The notes beneath the pieces are model-generated. The model ran no database searches. It saw only the letters and a program-made list of their open reading frames with translations, and was not told the DNA's origin. A stretch of DNA of 64,000 nucleotides from Cokeromyces recurvatus (taxonomy: Eukaryota > Mucoromycota > Mucoromycetes > Mucorales > Mucoraceae), in assembly GCF_025118155.1 (NCBI RefSeq), contig NW_026251387.1, positions 1,705,501-1,769,500 of the forward strand, in the 5' to 3' direction. A program made the position numbers and the translations under genes. Position 1 is the stretch's first letter, and each line of letters starts with the position of its first letter. Shown here piece by piece: positions 1-14,191 of the stretch.

Positions 1-3000
1 TATAATTGAAAGAAAAAAAAGTATAAAAAAATTTATTAAATATGTTTAGGCATTTGTTGGGCCGTTGGCAAAGTTAGAAGACTCGGAGAAACTAAACATA
101 TTTCAAAGACATGAAGAATATGTAACGTTTTTTTTAAAAAAAAAGATATCAATGAAGATTAATATGATTTTGTACTTTTTTTTAAAGATGGCTAAATGTA
201 TCACTGATCATTTTGATATATTCTCTGAAATCTTCGTGGATAATATAGAGTCTAAATTAGTTTGCAACTATCTTTTTTATTGTTAGAATTTCTTAAAAAC
301 AACAGAATTCAGCATCGAAAAATGATTTGGACTTTATCAAATTATGTAAGCCACTAAATATTTTGATTATTGTGTGCATGTTTGTTTTTTCTTGCTCATA
401 CTTTACTTTTAAATAGCTTACTATGAATCCAACCTTATTAAACTCGATGTAACTGGTTGAATTATTTTAAAGTAGAAACATTCTAATTTTTCTTTTCTCT
501 CTCTTTTTTTTTATAGTGCTACACATTGGAAAACAGATGATCAACTTCTTGATTTAATAGTTTTGTTAAAATCATTATTCGGAGCTGATCCAGGACTTAC
601 AACAAGGCCAAAGGGAAAGCCTATTTTTAATATTTTATGGAATATTTTTATCAATTTATTGGATCAAAAGCAAACTCATAAAATTCAAAATAACGCATTG
701 GATTTACTCCCAGTGTTTATATGTCTAGATGATGATTTCACTATAAAAGTAAAATTTATTTAGTTGTTTAAATACAAATGATTAACCCTGCTATTTTATA
801 TTAATATAGATAAAAGAAAAAATTAGTTTGTTTTTTGACTATTATTACTCAGATCAAAGTAAATATTATCTCAAGAAAGGTACAACAAGGTATTAGCTAT
901 GTCATTTTTTTTTAGGGGATTTTTTTTTAAATTAACAAAATAATATATATATAGATATAATGAGTTTATAACTATATTAGATAAACTCTTAGAGACCATG
1001 ACTACTTTTAAGTCTGTGGTTATCTTTAATTTGCTATTGTCGACCTTTGCAAAATTGGAAAACCATACACATGAAGAAGCTATCAAACGTAGTCTTGAGA
1101 AATTTTCAAAAACCTTAGGAAAGAAAAGCTTTTTGGAAGTCACTGGATCCTGTTTGAGGTAAAACCGAAAGTATACATATACATGTATATCTTAATTATG
1201 TTTATAGTATCTTTAAGGATGAAAATTATCTACTACAATATCGTCAAAGCCTTTTAGATGTAGTTATTATATTGCTTACAAATTCGGATGAAAACAATTT
1301 AGTCTCATTTTACGAGAGAAATATTAGCTTTATTATGGGCGTTGTACAGAAGAAATTAACAGATTGTATCAAGGACCAGCCTATTGAATTAACTATAAAA
1401 TCATGTTGTCTACGATTGATGCAAATATCCTTTTATATTTATATATATATAAATATATATTAGAGATAATATACTTAGAATTGCACTAACTTATTGTATT
1501 ATACAAATATATCCTTAACCCATCTACCTTTTTTTTTTTCTATACGCTTTTTATGAATTGTTGCCTAAAACAATTGTAGATAAAAATAGGCCTATTGATA
1601 AGATATGGCTGGATTCCGAAGAGAATATAGAGAAAAGGCACCTACAATCTGATATCATTTCTACATTTACATCTATGTTACGAACCGCTTCACCAAGTTT
1701 AAACATGGAAAAAAGCGAACATTGGAATGCGCAGTTAAAATATAATCAGGCTGTATTTAATACGACAGCCGCATTTGCATTACTGTTAGCGGATAAAGAG
1801 AATTTTTATAATAGTTTCTTCTGCGAAGAATCAAGAACTAATAGCTATATATGGCGTAAAATTATAGATATCACTCAGCCTTTATCATTGAAGTTGGAAC
1901 TGGATCAACCTCTTATTAAATCAAAGCTTGAAGGTATAAAATCCATAATGGGTTATAATGCAAACAACGAAGAACGTAATATATCATATATGTCATCAAT
2001 TGCTCTTACTGGTAGTAGGTTAGTTTACATTTATAAGAGAGAGAGAGAGAGAGAGTTTGTTTATAATATTTAATAATTTGATTTTATTTATGTATTAGCT
2101 TAACACAATCATCATTTTCAGAGGTAATAATCTATAACGTTAATTTCATTTCTATATTAATATGAGACTGTTAAATATAGATGGTACTTGAAGAAAGTCA
2201 GCATGACAAACAGGAGCAAAACGCAAAAGATAAATATTTGAATAGCTTGCACGATGAGGATACTCAAATGGAAGAAACATCAGATAAAACTGATTTTAAC
2301 GATATGGAATATGATGAAGAATTTGAAGTTGATATATTAAATCAAAATTCGGTTATGAGATCGCTAACAGAAGTTGTAAAAAAATTAAATAATGAAGTGT
2401 GTTGTCCTAACAACTATTCACCTGACACTATGCCAACATGGATGAAAGGATTATTAGGTGCATTTAATAGTGAAAAAGGATATAGTGAGGACAATGGAAT
2501 TATTATTCAAGCCTATATTGTAAAATTAATCACTAATTTTCCACTGGCTTTTGAAAAATATGCTCGACATTGGATCGGACCTCTAATGGATTTCATTATT
2601 AAAGGAGATATGTTTGGGACACCTATCAACTATCTGATCCAGGATTTATGTATTATATTGATTGTATGGGGTAGAGAATCTGAAATTCCTTTATCTACAT
2701 TAAGAGAGTGTCATTTCTCATTATCACGATTTTTAGTAAGTGTTATTAAAATACTCTTCAACTCGTTCTAAAGTTCACTTTTTTTTCTCCTCCTCCTTTG
2801 TATAGAAATATTTGATAAAAAATGCATACCATGAATCACCTCGTATTATGAAAAGTAATATACAGATAATTAAAGGTATATTCGAAAATTACGGCAAGTT
2901 TTGTGCAGTCCCAACGGTATGTTTATTTTACAACTTTTTTTTTTTGACAATGTATTAAAACTTGCTAAATAGAGGGCTATATACGAACAATTTCATCATA

Positions 3001-6000
3001 TCAAAGGAGAAGAAGCTAAAAATATTATTGGGCTTCAAATTACTGGTATAATATATGGCAATGGTATAGCTATCTATGATCCTTATGATAGAGACCTTTT
3101 GGGTTTATCAGAGCTTACGTTTTATACGGATATGGCAAAAAATATAAATTATAAAGATAGGAAAAGTATGGATATTTCATCCGATGCTGCTGAGGTATAT
3201 CTTACGTGATCTCTATTATTGTATTAAACTAATGTATTATTTATGATTGTAGCTTATGGGTTGGACACTAAAAATTTTAAAAGATAAAAACGACCCTTTG
3301 TCAGATCAGTTGCATTCGATATTCAAAAAAATGGTATAAATATAAATATACAGGTTTATATTGTGTACTTATTTTATATATATAAAGCTTATTGATTTAG
3401 GCAATTCAGGAATCCATTCAGCAAAACATTTTCTGAAATGTATGAATCGTATATATCTCCATGATCTTGAACTAGGAAAAGAATTACTGTCTACTGTTAC
3501 TCAAAGATTGATTCATTTTAATGCAGATGAGAAGGTTTTAGCTTTAAACTTTATTAGTGTTTGTTGGAACAATGATGATACAACTTACTATTATTTAAGA
3601 CGTGCTGGTTTATCGAGAATGTTAACTAACAGAGATGAGAATCTTCAGTTAGCTTCTTTAAAGGCTTTAAACACCCTTTTTGACTCCGTAGACGGAGAAG
3701 AATTAAATTTGCATCTTAAGCAACTTGAAAAAGTATTTCCCAATCACAAGAATACTGAATGCAGGGTAATTCTTTTATATATGCATATATATAACCAAAA
3801 AAAAAAAAAAAAATGATTACTTGGTGTTTAAGCTAATGATATATACGTGAACATGATTAGTTTCTATTTTTTGCTTTTTTGAAAAAAGCCTATAAAAGTC
3901 GAAAATTAAACAGATCTCAGTTACAAACAGCAAAAGCTCGGATCTATAGAGGGCTAATTGATAAAGATGAGAAAATAGCAGCAGATATGTTTGACTTTAT
4001 TAAATCAGAATTTCAACTTGATGATGATATTCTATCAACTTTATTAAAAATTACTAGGTAAAATAATTCAAATAATTTTACTAAAAGATAATATAATAAT
4101 AGGTGAATACCTTCTCTCTCTTTTTTTTTTCTTCCTTTTTAGCAATATGTATTTAAAAGAAACAGAGGACATATATCTATTATGTGCTACTCGAGTGATT
4201 CTAAGCAATACTAAGAAAACCTATGATTTCAATCAACCTATTTTTGAAAATCCCTTAGATACTAAAAACAAATATGATGTAGGCTATAAAAAAATTGATA
4301 CTTCATGGTATAGCACTTCATCAATGACTCCTATGTTTGTTTCCACCTCTTCTAAAACGGTAAAATAGAAAAAAAATCTTAAAGCCATTTCTAATTTTCT
4401 TTTTTTTTTTTTTCCTTTTTTTAGCTGAATGTAGAAGACTTGGAGTTCGAATTGAGAAAAACGCAAAGCTTATTTGAGTTCAGTGCTACACAGGGCAATG
4501 GTCCATCCTTGTTAGCCACTTACAATCCTACGAGCCAAGGAAGTATGAGCAATGAAAGATATGACGATAAAACTATCGATGATGAAACACATTTGTAAGT
4601 ATTTTTTTTTTTTGTGTAAATAAGTTAAATAATGTGTATATTTATTTATTTATTAAAAAAAAATAGAGGAGAAAACATTCAAAATAGGGCTATCAAAAAA
4701 GAAAAGCGTTATTTTACGAAACGCTTCTTCGTTCAATCAAAAAATGCTATCAGCCGCTTTCATGCTGATCGTAACGAGCAATTACAAAAGAAATTAAGAC
4801 ACTTGTTAAATACAAGGAAAGAAGCTATGGAAAAGAAAGTTACTTTAAGTAGATCTTATAGAGCTGGTAAGCATATTATGCGTATATCAAATGACAACTC
4901 TAACAAGTTTTGAACTTTTTTTTTTTTTTTTTTTTTTTCAAGGTGAAATTCCTGATGTCCAAATTAGTCGAAAAGAATTATTACAACCGCTCGAAATATT
5001 AGCAACAGCAGATTTTAATATTTCTCGTTTATTATATAGTAGTCTAGCGATTAGTATAGTCAATGAATTTGAGCAAATGGTAAAATTTGATTTATACAAT
5101 ATATATATATATATTATAGTTATTTACCTTTATATAAAAATGTTAGGCGACTGATGATGAAAGCAATAATTACAAGCAAGCCTTTTTCAAATCAATAGAA
5201 ACAAACTTGAAGATAAGTCAATCTTATTTTACTCCCACAATTGGTGCATTTTTACGTATCATTTTTGAACTTAATGCGCCTATAAATAATAATCTTCTCA
5301 GAGAAGTGAGTCATAAAAGCTATAATCACCATATTGGTATCGCAATTCTTGAAAAACAGCTTGATTATGGAGATTTTTATGAACGACGTAAGAACATATA
5401 CTTTCTTTTTTTTTTCTTTCTCTCTCTCTCTTAATGACTAATTTGATATAATTGTATAATATTAGCTGCAAAGAGGACTAATACATTAACACCAACTAAA
5501 GATAAATGGATTTATCTTGCATTATTATACCAAAATATTGATGAACTAGAAATTTTTGAAAATATATATTTATCCAATGTTTCAACTAATGAGTTTGCAA
5601 AAAGTATGTTTAATTATATCATATCATATATGTATATTCATATTCTTTTTTTTTCTCCCCCCTAAATAGATGGTATCAAATCACAAATTAAAGGAGATTA
5701 TGCTATAGCCTTTAATCAATTTGATTCAGCTGTTTCACAATCAGGAGTGAAAGAAGATATTGAATATTATTTATGGCAGGAACAAATGCTTTATTGTCGA
5801 ACACAACTAGGACAATGGGAATTTATTGCTAGGGATGTTAAAGACCAAATACACAGTAACTGGAGCTCTTTATGGGGAGAAAATGAGGTATAGTCATGAT
5901 AGAAACGATATTCCTCATGTGTGAATTTAATAGTAAACAAATATGTTAGGATCCTTATCTCGAATATTTCATTAGAAGTGCATCTAAACTTAAGGAAGGA

Positions 6001-9000
6001 TGGATTTTAGATGATGTAAATATAGCAAGTCCTGAATTAGTGAACTTGAATAAGGACACTATAAATCCTGTCTATAGCTTCTTGGATAATGCTTATGAAA
6101 ATGAAATACATAAAGAAAAAATTCTTGATAGATTTGCTTTTGGTATGTAATATTAGTTTGTTAGATGAACAGATAAAGGAAAATATAGAAGAGCATGGTT
6201 GGTAATAATAATGATCCAATTTTATTAGAATGGTCTATTATCGAGACATTGCGTAAAAACTATAATAAAGGACGTTTATTTATTAACAAAGCATATAATG
6301 CTATGTTATCGTCTTGGACAACATTACATCCTTTAGCTCACACAAGCCGTTTAGCTCGACTTGCTCACCTGCAGAAGGTAAGTTACTAATTTGAAAATAA
6401 TTTACATTACCCTCTTTTTTTTTATTTATTTATTTTTTTTAACTATTGCCAAATCTTAGGCTGTCGAACTAGATGATTATCTAAAGCTTCATAAAGATTT
6501 TGAGGATGGTGAATTTAATAAGGATAAAATTGAGTATTTTATAAAAACTCTTACTTCAAGGTAATTACTTTATAGAAGTTTGTATAACTTTTTTATTGAT
6601 CAATTTGATACTATAGATATCCCGATATTAAAACTGACCGTATGGATATATGGGATGACATTCTTCAGACTCGATTTGAGTTTATTGATGATTTAAACAA
6701 ACAGGACTCAATGGTAATTAATCTTAGATAATTAGCATATATATATATAAATATAGATGTATATGTATTAAAATATATTTAGATTATACACGATATGAAA
6801 CCATTCTTTTGTGATGCAAAAATTAAATTTACATCTGCTGTAGTAGATGCAGCGCTTGAGCAGGGCAATCTAACTGTTCTTTCCAAGCTATTAAAGCTTT
6901 TAAAAGAAATGAATGCAACTTATGAAGCTGATATTACTCTTATTCGCTATTATCAATATGAATGTCTTAATAGACCACCGGAAGAAAAGAGTAGATATAT
7001 AGCGCGAGCAATTATAAAATCATTAACTTCAAAGGTAAGCTATATAGTTTCGTTAACATACATTGAATTTCTGATTTTTTTTTAAAAAAAAAAAAAAAAA
7101 AAAAATAAATAAATAAATAAATAAATAGCCGCCTACAAACTCTACCGAGCATGAAATTTATAAATGGGGAATAATTACAGCAAATTCCTTTGATATAGTC
7201 AAACAGGAACTTATTTCTGATCCTGATTTATTTGATAGAACATTAAAAGATGAAAAAGAGACCTTTTAAAAATTGCAAAAAAGAAGAATTTGGAGTCTTA
7301 CATCGAAAATGCAGAAACCTTTGTGAACTATCTTGAAAAGACAGGATATGATATTCTGGCTGAAGTAGGAAAGTTAAATATAACCAAGGTAAGTCCCTTT
7401 ACAAAATCTTATAATTTTTATGCTCTTATTGAGATATGATATGATTAGACATCTGAACGAGCGGAATATTTATGGAGGTTAGGAAAATATTGTGATGAAT
7501 CGTTGCATGTATTACAAGATGCTGTATCTATCCTTCAACCTGAATTTAATCCTCTAGAATATTGCAAAATTGTCATAAAATCTTACTTTCATGCAATTGA
7601 ATGGGGTTATAAAGACTCTAATGACTATTTCCCTCGTTTACTTGAACTGCTTGAATTATACCCCGAATCAGGGCCAATATTCAAAACTTGTGTAAGTATA
7701 GGATACTTGTATATATTAAAAAAAAATGCTAATAAGTATTTTTCTTTTTTCATATTATTGTAGTCATTAGAACTTAATGCTTCTTGGAAATATATAAGAT
7801 GGATTCCACAATTAATATCTTCAATGGCTTCACCTATTGCAACATACACTATGCCAATTTTAGAAAGGATTGCTAAAGATTATCCTAAAGCTTTGTATTA
7901 TCCTTTCCAAATGTCATGTGAATTTTATGAATTAAAGAAGGGTCAACTTTCGAAAGAAACTTGTGAAGTTATAGAAAGAATTATGAATTTAATCCGTTCA
8001 CCTATCATGGAGCGATTTGCTATTGAATTAAAGCGATTAATTGATCCAGATCACATTATCAAAGATTTTATAGAATACATAAAGGTAAAAAATTTATATA
8101 TATATATATATGCATTTATAAAGAAAAAAAAATAGATGTAATTTATCATATATACATAGTCTATTTTACTTGAAGAGGATACTCCACAGATTTTTATTGA
8201 ATCTAAATATAAAGAATTTTATCAACTAGTATTAAATAACTACAGTGAAAGTTTAGGGACAATTCCCAAGAGGATAGCTGCAAGTCATGCTCGTACATTT
8301 ATCCGCTATTTTGGTGAAAATGGTAGCAAAATTTCAAAGCTTACTAAAGAGCAATTAGAAGAACTTGGCAATTATTATAAAACCAAAATTAGAGAAACAA
8401 TCCCGAATGATAAAAATCGATTAAGTCTAAAATCCTACTCACCGTGGTTGAGTTCATTTAAAAATATTGAACATGATGATGTATATTTACTTTCAAAAAA
8501 AAAAATAACAGAAAAAAAAAATAGCAAAAGGAAACTAAAAAATAAATAAATTATAGGAATTGGAAATACCTGGTCAATATCATGGATTAGCTAGACCTTA
8601 TCCTGAACTACATTCCAATATAGCTTCTATAGACGCTCGTATTTTGATGATGGCTTCAATGCGAAAGCCAAAAAGAATTACTATTTATGGAACAGATGAA
8701 AAAGAATATAAATTTCTTGTCAAGGGCGGTGAAGACTTGCGCTTAGATGAGCGTATAGAGCAACTGTTTAATATAATGAATAGTATAATTAAAAGAAATG
8801 CTTTTTGCTCCAGCCAAAACATTCAAATTAGCACATATAAGGTAAATAATAGAGTGTATTATCCATTCATTGGATATACATTTAATTCTTATTTTTATTT
8901 TTATTTTATTTTTAGGTTATTCCTATGGCATCTAATCTTGGTTTGATTGAATGGGTGAGCCATACTTTACCTTTACGGGCTTGTATAGAAAAACATAAAT

Positions 9001-10250
9001 CAAACTTACTTATGCAAAATGCTGCCCGAAAATATAGACGGTGGATTATTTCTAACCATCATCCATTACGTCCAAATGAGAACGAATTTAGTAAGTTACA
9101 AAATTAGATTTCATATCATAGGTCTAATAATAAATTAATACATAATAAGGAGGATATTATGCAGCATTCGCACAGCCAAGGGATAAGATTGTATATCATT
9201 TTGAAGCAATTGCTAACTCAGTCCCAAATACAATGCTTAAAGATTACTTATTTCAGTTAGCCTCTTCTCCAGAAGCTTTCTTATTTTTAAGGAAGGATTT
9301 TGCTTATAGTATAGCATGTATTTCTATCTATGGTTATATTTTAGGTATTGGTGACCGACACCTTGACAATTTTTTATTAGATGAAAAGAGGTACATATAT
9401 GTATATAGACGTAAAAGACAGAAGATTTAATTGTATTTATATAATTCGTATTTTTTAGTGGACGTTTGATTCCTATTGATTTTGGATATGCTTTTGGTGC
9501 AGCTTCGGAATTAATTCCAATCCCTGAGATTGTTCCATTCAGACTTACACGTCAGTTGATCGGAGTATTAGACCCATTAGGAATATCTGGCATATTGGAA
9601 GATGCAATGATAAATATATTAAGCGGTAAGAATAAATTTTAAACAAGATAGATAATGTTGAATGCTGAGATCTTTCTTTACATTGATAGTTATTCAAGCA
9701 GAAAAGGAATTGTTATTAAATATTATGAGTGTATTTGTTAAAGAGCCTTTATTAGAATGGAAAAAATTGCCATAAAACGAAACAAAAACAAACGTATGTA
9801 TACGAATAATTGAATTATGCATTTTTTTTTTTTTTTTTTTTTTGAGTGATTTAATTTATAGGACAAGAAGATGATGAGTCACTCAAGGAGACATCTTACT
9901 CAATAGACAAAAATATCGAATGGTATCCACAAAAGAAAATAGATACCGCTAAAAGGAAATTAAATGGAGAAAATCCTGCTAGTAAGTAAAAATATATTTT
10001 TATCTACAGATGACTAATGATGTTCGGTATAATAGATATCATTGTATCTGAGCTTATGAATGGCCACTCAAATGAACCATGGATAAACAATATTAAAAGT
10101 ATTGCAAAGGGTGTTCCTGGTGTAGATATACGAGCCAATATTGGAAATAAATGTAAAAATGTGAATGAACAAGTAAAATGCCTTATTAATCTTGCTACCG
10201 ATTCTCGAGTTTTGGGTGTCATGTACAGAGGGTGGCAGCCTTATCTCTAA
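1..10250 (+). CDS. PRKDC: DNA-PKcs-type PI3K-like kinase, 3' part of gene (5' end outside window)
   Basis: This is a serine/threonine kinase of the PIKK family. In animals DNA-PKcs binds Ku at DNA double-strand breaks and drives non-homologous end joining. The reading frame runs through about 30 exons separated by short introns. Stretches matching the DNA-PKcs middle region lie near 4280-4340 (SWYSTSSMTPMF) and 4840-5050 (LSRSYRAG, EIPDVQISRKE). The kinase domain follows at about 8560-9640, with FLVKGGEDLR, GLIEWV, the catalytic loop GDRHLDN (near 9350) and IDFG (near 9478). The FATC end at 10150-10250 (VKCLINLATDSRVLG..GWQP) closely resembles that of DNA-PKcs and fits ATM, ATR, TOR or SMG1 less well. 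One exon (7129-7390) needs a 1-nt frameshift near 7253-7268 to stay open. The N-terminal HEAT region lies to the left of the window. Confidence 0.93.
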
Positions 10251-10474
10251 AATATTTTATCATAAATATAAATATAAAAATATATACATATATGAATCAT
10301 TGATATATAATAAATATCACATTATTTGCCCTTATTAATGCTGTATATGCAAATCTTTTATTTGATCGAAGTCACGAGCAAATAGCTTTCAATTTTAACT
10401 TAAAATCTTGCCTCTTTTTTTTTTCCGTTTTTTTCTTTTCTTTAAACTCTGTTATAATTCATTTGAAAAACAAA

Positions 10475-11176
10475 ATGCTTTCACCACCAATCAATTTCCC
10501 AAAATGGATCAAAGAAAATAGTGATAAACTTCAACCACCAGTAAATAACTACTTATTATTTAAAGGAGAAGATACTATTATTATGATTGTTGGAGGACCA
10601 AATAAACGTACAGACTATCATATTAATGAGACTGAAGTAATAATAATAATAATTAAAAAAAAAAGAAATGATACTTAAACTTTAAATTATCAGGAATGGT
10701 TTTATCAAGTCAAGGGCAAGCTATTAATCAAAGTTGTTGATGATGGAGAATTTAAAGATATTATTGTTGAAGAAGGTGACATGTTTCTTCTTCCTCGTAA
10801 GTCATGTTATAGTTTAAAAAAAGTAAATTTTCTTCCCTCCCCTTTTAACAATTCTTTTTATAGCAAATGTACCTCATAATCCCGTCCGATTTGAAGATAC
10901 AATTGGTATAGTTATTGAAAAAGTTAGATTACCCCACCAGATAGGTAAAATTAAAAAAAAAAAAAAAATTAAGGTATTTATTGTGTAACATGTTCCTTTA
11001 TATAAGATTCTTTACGATGGTACTGTGAAAAAGAAAACTGTCGGGAAATAGTATATCAAGAATCCTTTTATTGTGAAGATCTTGGCACACAATTAAAACC
11101 TGTTATTGAAAAATTTGCTGCTAGTGAAGAGCTTCGAACTTGTAAAAAATGCGGTCATTTAAATTCAGTGAAATAA
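10475..11176 (+). CDS. BNA1: 3-hydroxyanthranilate 3,4-dioxygenase
   Basis: This cytosolic Fe(II) cupin enzyme converts 3-hydroxyanthranilate to the quinolinate precursor, in the kynurenine route to NAD. Four exons can be spliced in frame: 10475-10636, 10694-10796, 10864-10944 and 11007-11176. The protein starts [11 protein letters not shown], has the cupin metal region ([20 protein letters not shown], supplying His and Glu ligands; [15 protein letters not shown], supplying the second His) and ends with a rubredoxin-like pair, CEKENC and CKKCG. That C-terminal Cys pair is typical of fungal and bacterial HAAO. The first ATG with good context is at 10475. It lies about 225 bp downstream of the DNA-PKcs stop on the same strand. 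Confidence 0.95.
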
Positions 11177-12138
11177 TAATAATAACAATAAAGTTTATCT
11201 GATACACGATTTATGAGTAAAGAACTAAAAATAGTCGACACATTATAACAGATGAACTTCAACATGTATTAGTTACATATTGAATAGAAACAAGGAACCT
11301 GGAAATACTTAGTTCCATTCATAAAAATTCGAAAAATCAAATAGACAAGATGAGTATAAATATGAATATATATGATAGATTCATTCATTCTGCTATCCTT
11401 GTCTGCCCAGTGCCAATGAGGGTTCAAATAAAAAATAAACATATAAATATCGGAAATGATTTGCGGTAGTCAAAGGGGAAAATATGATTGTATTAGGACT
11501 AATGTATTTCATGGAGACTTATACTAAATGGATTTACTAGAGAGATAGTTTAGTTTGTATTTCTCTTAAAAGAGTAAAGAAAAAAAGTTGTTATTTTATA
11601 TATTGTAAGCGGGTTTTATTATGATATTAACTAAAATGATTATCAGAGATTCGTATACGAAGAGTTTCCAACTAACATGTGGATTACATGATCGAAGTCT
11701 GTAAGTAATAAATGAATTTTAAATACTGAGCTTAGTTTGATTTTTTAAAAAGAAAAAAAAATGTCACCTGTCAAGAGAGTCAATGCCATATTTGGGTTAG
11801 CATTATGATATTCTTTTTTGTACTATTGTGATTAACACTCGGACAGTATGTTATACAAAAGTATCTTTATTATAGTCAGGAGTAAAGAAAGAGCTGATCT
11901 TTATAAATTCATTTTTTTTTTATAGTTGAAAAATGGATAACATTCAGTAAATGATAATAAAAAGACATACGAGTGTATTTATGGCTTGTATATAAATTTC
12001 AAGTTAAGGACAGTAGTTGACAAATTATAAGAATATGATTTAGCTTTCATTCTTTGAATAGATAAAAAAAGGGGGGGAGGAAGGAAACTACCAAGAATAA
12101 TAATTTAATTTGCATTTATTTAACTTCTTTACTCTCCA
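11177..12138. other. Convergent 3' intergenic region, no gene seen
   Basis: About 960 bp between the BNA1 stop (+) and the stop of the unknown gene at 12139 (-). It is AT-rich with frequent stops in all frames, and I see no conserved coding or RNA signal. It presumably contains the two 3'UTRs. Confidence 0.5.
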
Positions 12139-13302
12139 TTAAGGAATCAACTCTATTCTCCTTTTTTCTATTAAAAAATGAATACTTTTGATGATATTAT
12201 TTTTAGCAGTATTGGATAATTCTAGTCTATGTTTTTGAATAAAAGTGTCAACCAAATCTTTGGCATTTGAATCTCTATACACTAAGAGCATTGAACTTAA
12301 ACCAGGTGCGAATTCAATATTAATTTTTAAAAAAGGAGCAGGAAAATGATCATGATCTGTGCTAGGTTCAAGAGAGTTTCCGAGATAATCAGATAAGACA
12401 TTTATATCGTTATTTGTTTGATCCCTTCTTACTATCTCTGGTGGTTTAGGATTTAATGACATAGTATTATTATCTTGATTAGTACAATAGTAAGGACTTT
12501 TTTTTTGAAGATTTAAAGTCGTTGTTGGCAAATTAAGATGTTTATGTATAGCTAACGTATTCAATAAACCACGAATAGGTTTTGTTACATTTCTTTCGCT
12601 TGAAGACTGGTTTTTATCGAAGTTCAAATTAGGATTTTCTTCTCTGGATAGGGGTTTCCATATATTATTATGATGATATAAAGGATTAAATACAGTAGAT
12701 GAAGATTCTTCTTTAGAGTTTGAATTTATCATTGTATCTTTTTTTTCTTTTTTTTTTAAAAAAAAGAAAAAAGTAAAAGTAAATATACAAATAATATACA
12801 TATATTTAGTCTCAATTATCAATAAATTACCATTAGTTTGCTTGTTCTCTTCCCAAAAGGGAGTTGAAGTCAATGGTTGTGCTCCCCAACGTGAATTTGA
12901 AAATTCATTTTCAAGATTGATTGATGACCTTATATGCGTATCTCTTGTATTAATAGTCGAAGATATATAAGCATTACTTGATGGCTTTATTAATCTTTTA
13001 TGTTCTTTAATTGCTACTCTTGATCTCCTTATGGGCGCATTATGTTGACGATGATTAAGTATAATATCTTCTGATACAGGTTTATAATTACGTCCTTTTC
13101 TATGTAAGTTCCCTGATCCAATTCCATCAGATTTTAATTTATACTCTGGATCAATAAGATCACTCCATGCTTTTGGAAGTGAATCTTTCTCTGAATGATC
13201 GTCTATATCACTATCATTATGTATTTCGTCTTTTTGATTAACAAAAGAGGAATATATATATATATACGTTAATATGAGTTCATATATATCTGTAGAATAC
13301 AT
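12139..13302 (-). CDS. Uncharacterised protein with conserved-looking C-terminal domain
   Basis: An open frame of 387 codons, not recognised. Most of the protein is low-complexity and polar (Ser/Asn-rich, basic patches such as PIRRSRVAIKEHKRL), which suggests a disordered regulatory protein. The last 70 residues look folded: LKINIEFAPG, LLVYRDSNAKDLVDTF and a final helix NNIIKSIHFLIEKRR. The frame contains a plausible 93-nt intron (12738-12830, donor GTAATT, acceptor AAAAAG on the minus strand) that is a multiple of three and stop-free. Without it the Phe/Lys-rich insert is lost and a 356-residue protein remains. The N-terminal TYIYIYS segment comes from a TA repeat, so the true start may differ. 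Function unknown. Confidence 0.6.
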   Translation of the reverse strand: MYSTDIYELILTYIYIYSSFVNQKDEIHNDSDIDDHSEKDSLPKAWSDLIDPEYKLKSDGIGSGNLHRKGRNYKPVSEDIILNHRQHNAPIRRSRVAIKEHKRLIKPSSNAYISSTINTRDTHIRSSINLENEFSNSRWGAQPLTSTPFWEENKQTNGNLLIIETKYMYIICIFTFTFFFFLKKKEKKDTMINSNSKEESSSTVFNPLYHHNNIWKPLSREENPNLNFDKNQSSSERNVTKPIRGLLNTLAIHKHLNLPTTTLNLQKKSPYYCTNQDNNTMSLNPKPPEIVRRDQTNNDINVLSDYLGNSLEPSTDHDHFPAPFLKINIEFAPGLSSMLLVYRDSNAKDLVDTFIQKHRLELSNTAKNNIIKSIHFLIEKRRIELIP

Positions 13303-13902
13303 TGTAATCTTTTTACTTTCTTACAATCATAATTAGAGTGCATTTTTTGTTGTTGTCAAAGGAGTAGTTGAAGAAAGAAGATATATAAAAACCCTAATGG
13401 ATTCAATAACTATTATTATGATCGCTTTAAGAACATGTTACTGCTTATTAACAATTTTTTTAATATCAGCCATCCAATGGCTTTTCATCTACTATTTAGC
13501 TTGGAAATCATTTTTTATTTTGTGGCATTGGAGTAGCACCTATTGATTACTGATGAGCGCAATAAGGTTTTAATAACACATTTTTACTTATTTTTCGTCC
13601 TACTACAAATGAATCATATTTCCATAAATTAGGATACTTGTTTTATAATTTATTTAACTTGATACGATTTGATTATTCCCGGTGTACATGTAAAGAACAT
13701 GGTTAGCTCTTTATATCCAAGAATATATATACATATTTATAGGTATATATATTCCAATCAATATCTTTTTTTTTTTCTTGTCTAGACGTTAAAGGTCTAT
13801 CTTTATAGCTTTTATCTTGTGATAATATAGTAAGCACACTAACTATTATTTTAAACGCGTAAAATATGTATTGATTTTTCTTATCTTTTATTTAGGTAAG
13901 TG

Positions 13903-13941
<39 letters not shown>

Positions 13942-14155
13942 ATCCTGCTTCGGTGGCCGTTAACGTGTAAAGAAATGGTAAGAAACTAAAATATAATTTA
14001 TTTATTTCTTCATTGACTAAATAGTCTTTTATTTTATTATAGGAAGAATTCTATTATGAAAGAAGCTATCTATGGTCCTTTGGATGATTCCATTACACGT
14101 TATATTGGTCTTTGCCATAATATATTTATCTTATTTTTCGATAAAAATTGTATAC

Positions 14156-14191
<36 letters not shown>

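Noticed and set aside
13549..13575. CTGATGAG motif resembling a hammerhead ribozyme core
   Set aside because: No GAAA and no stem II partner follow within the required distance.
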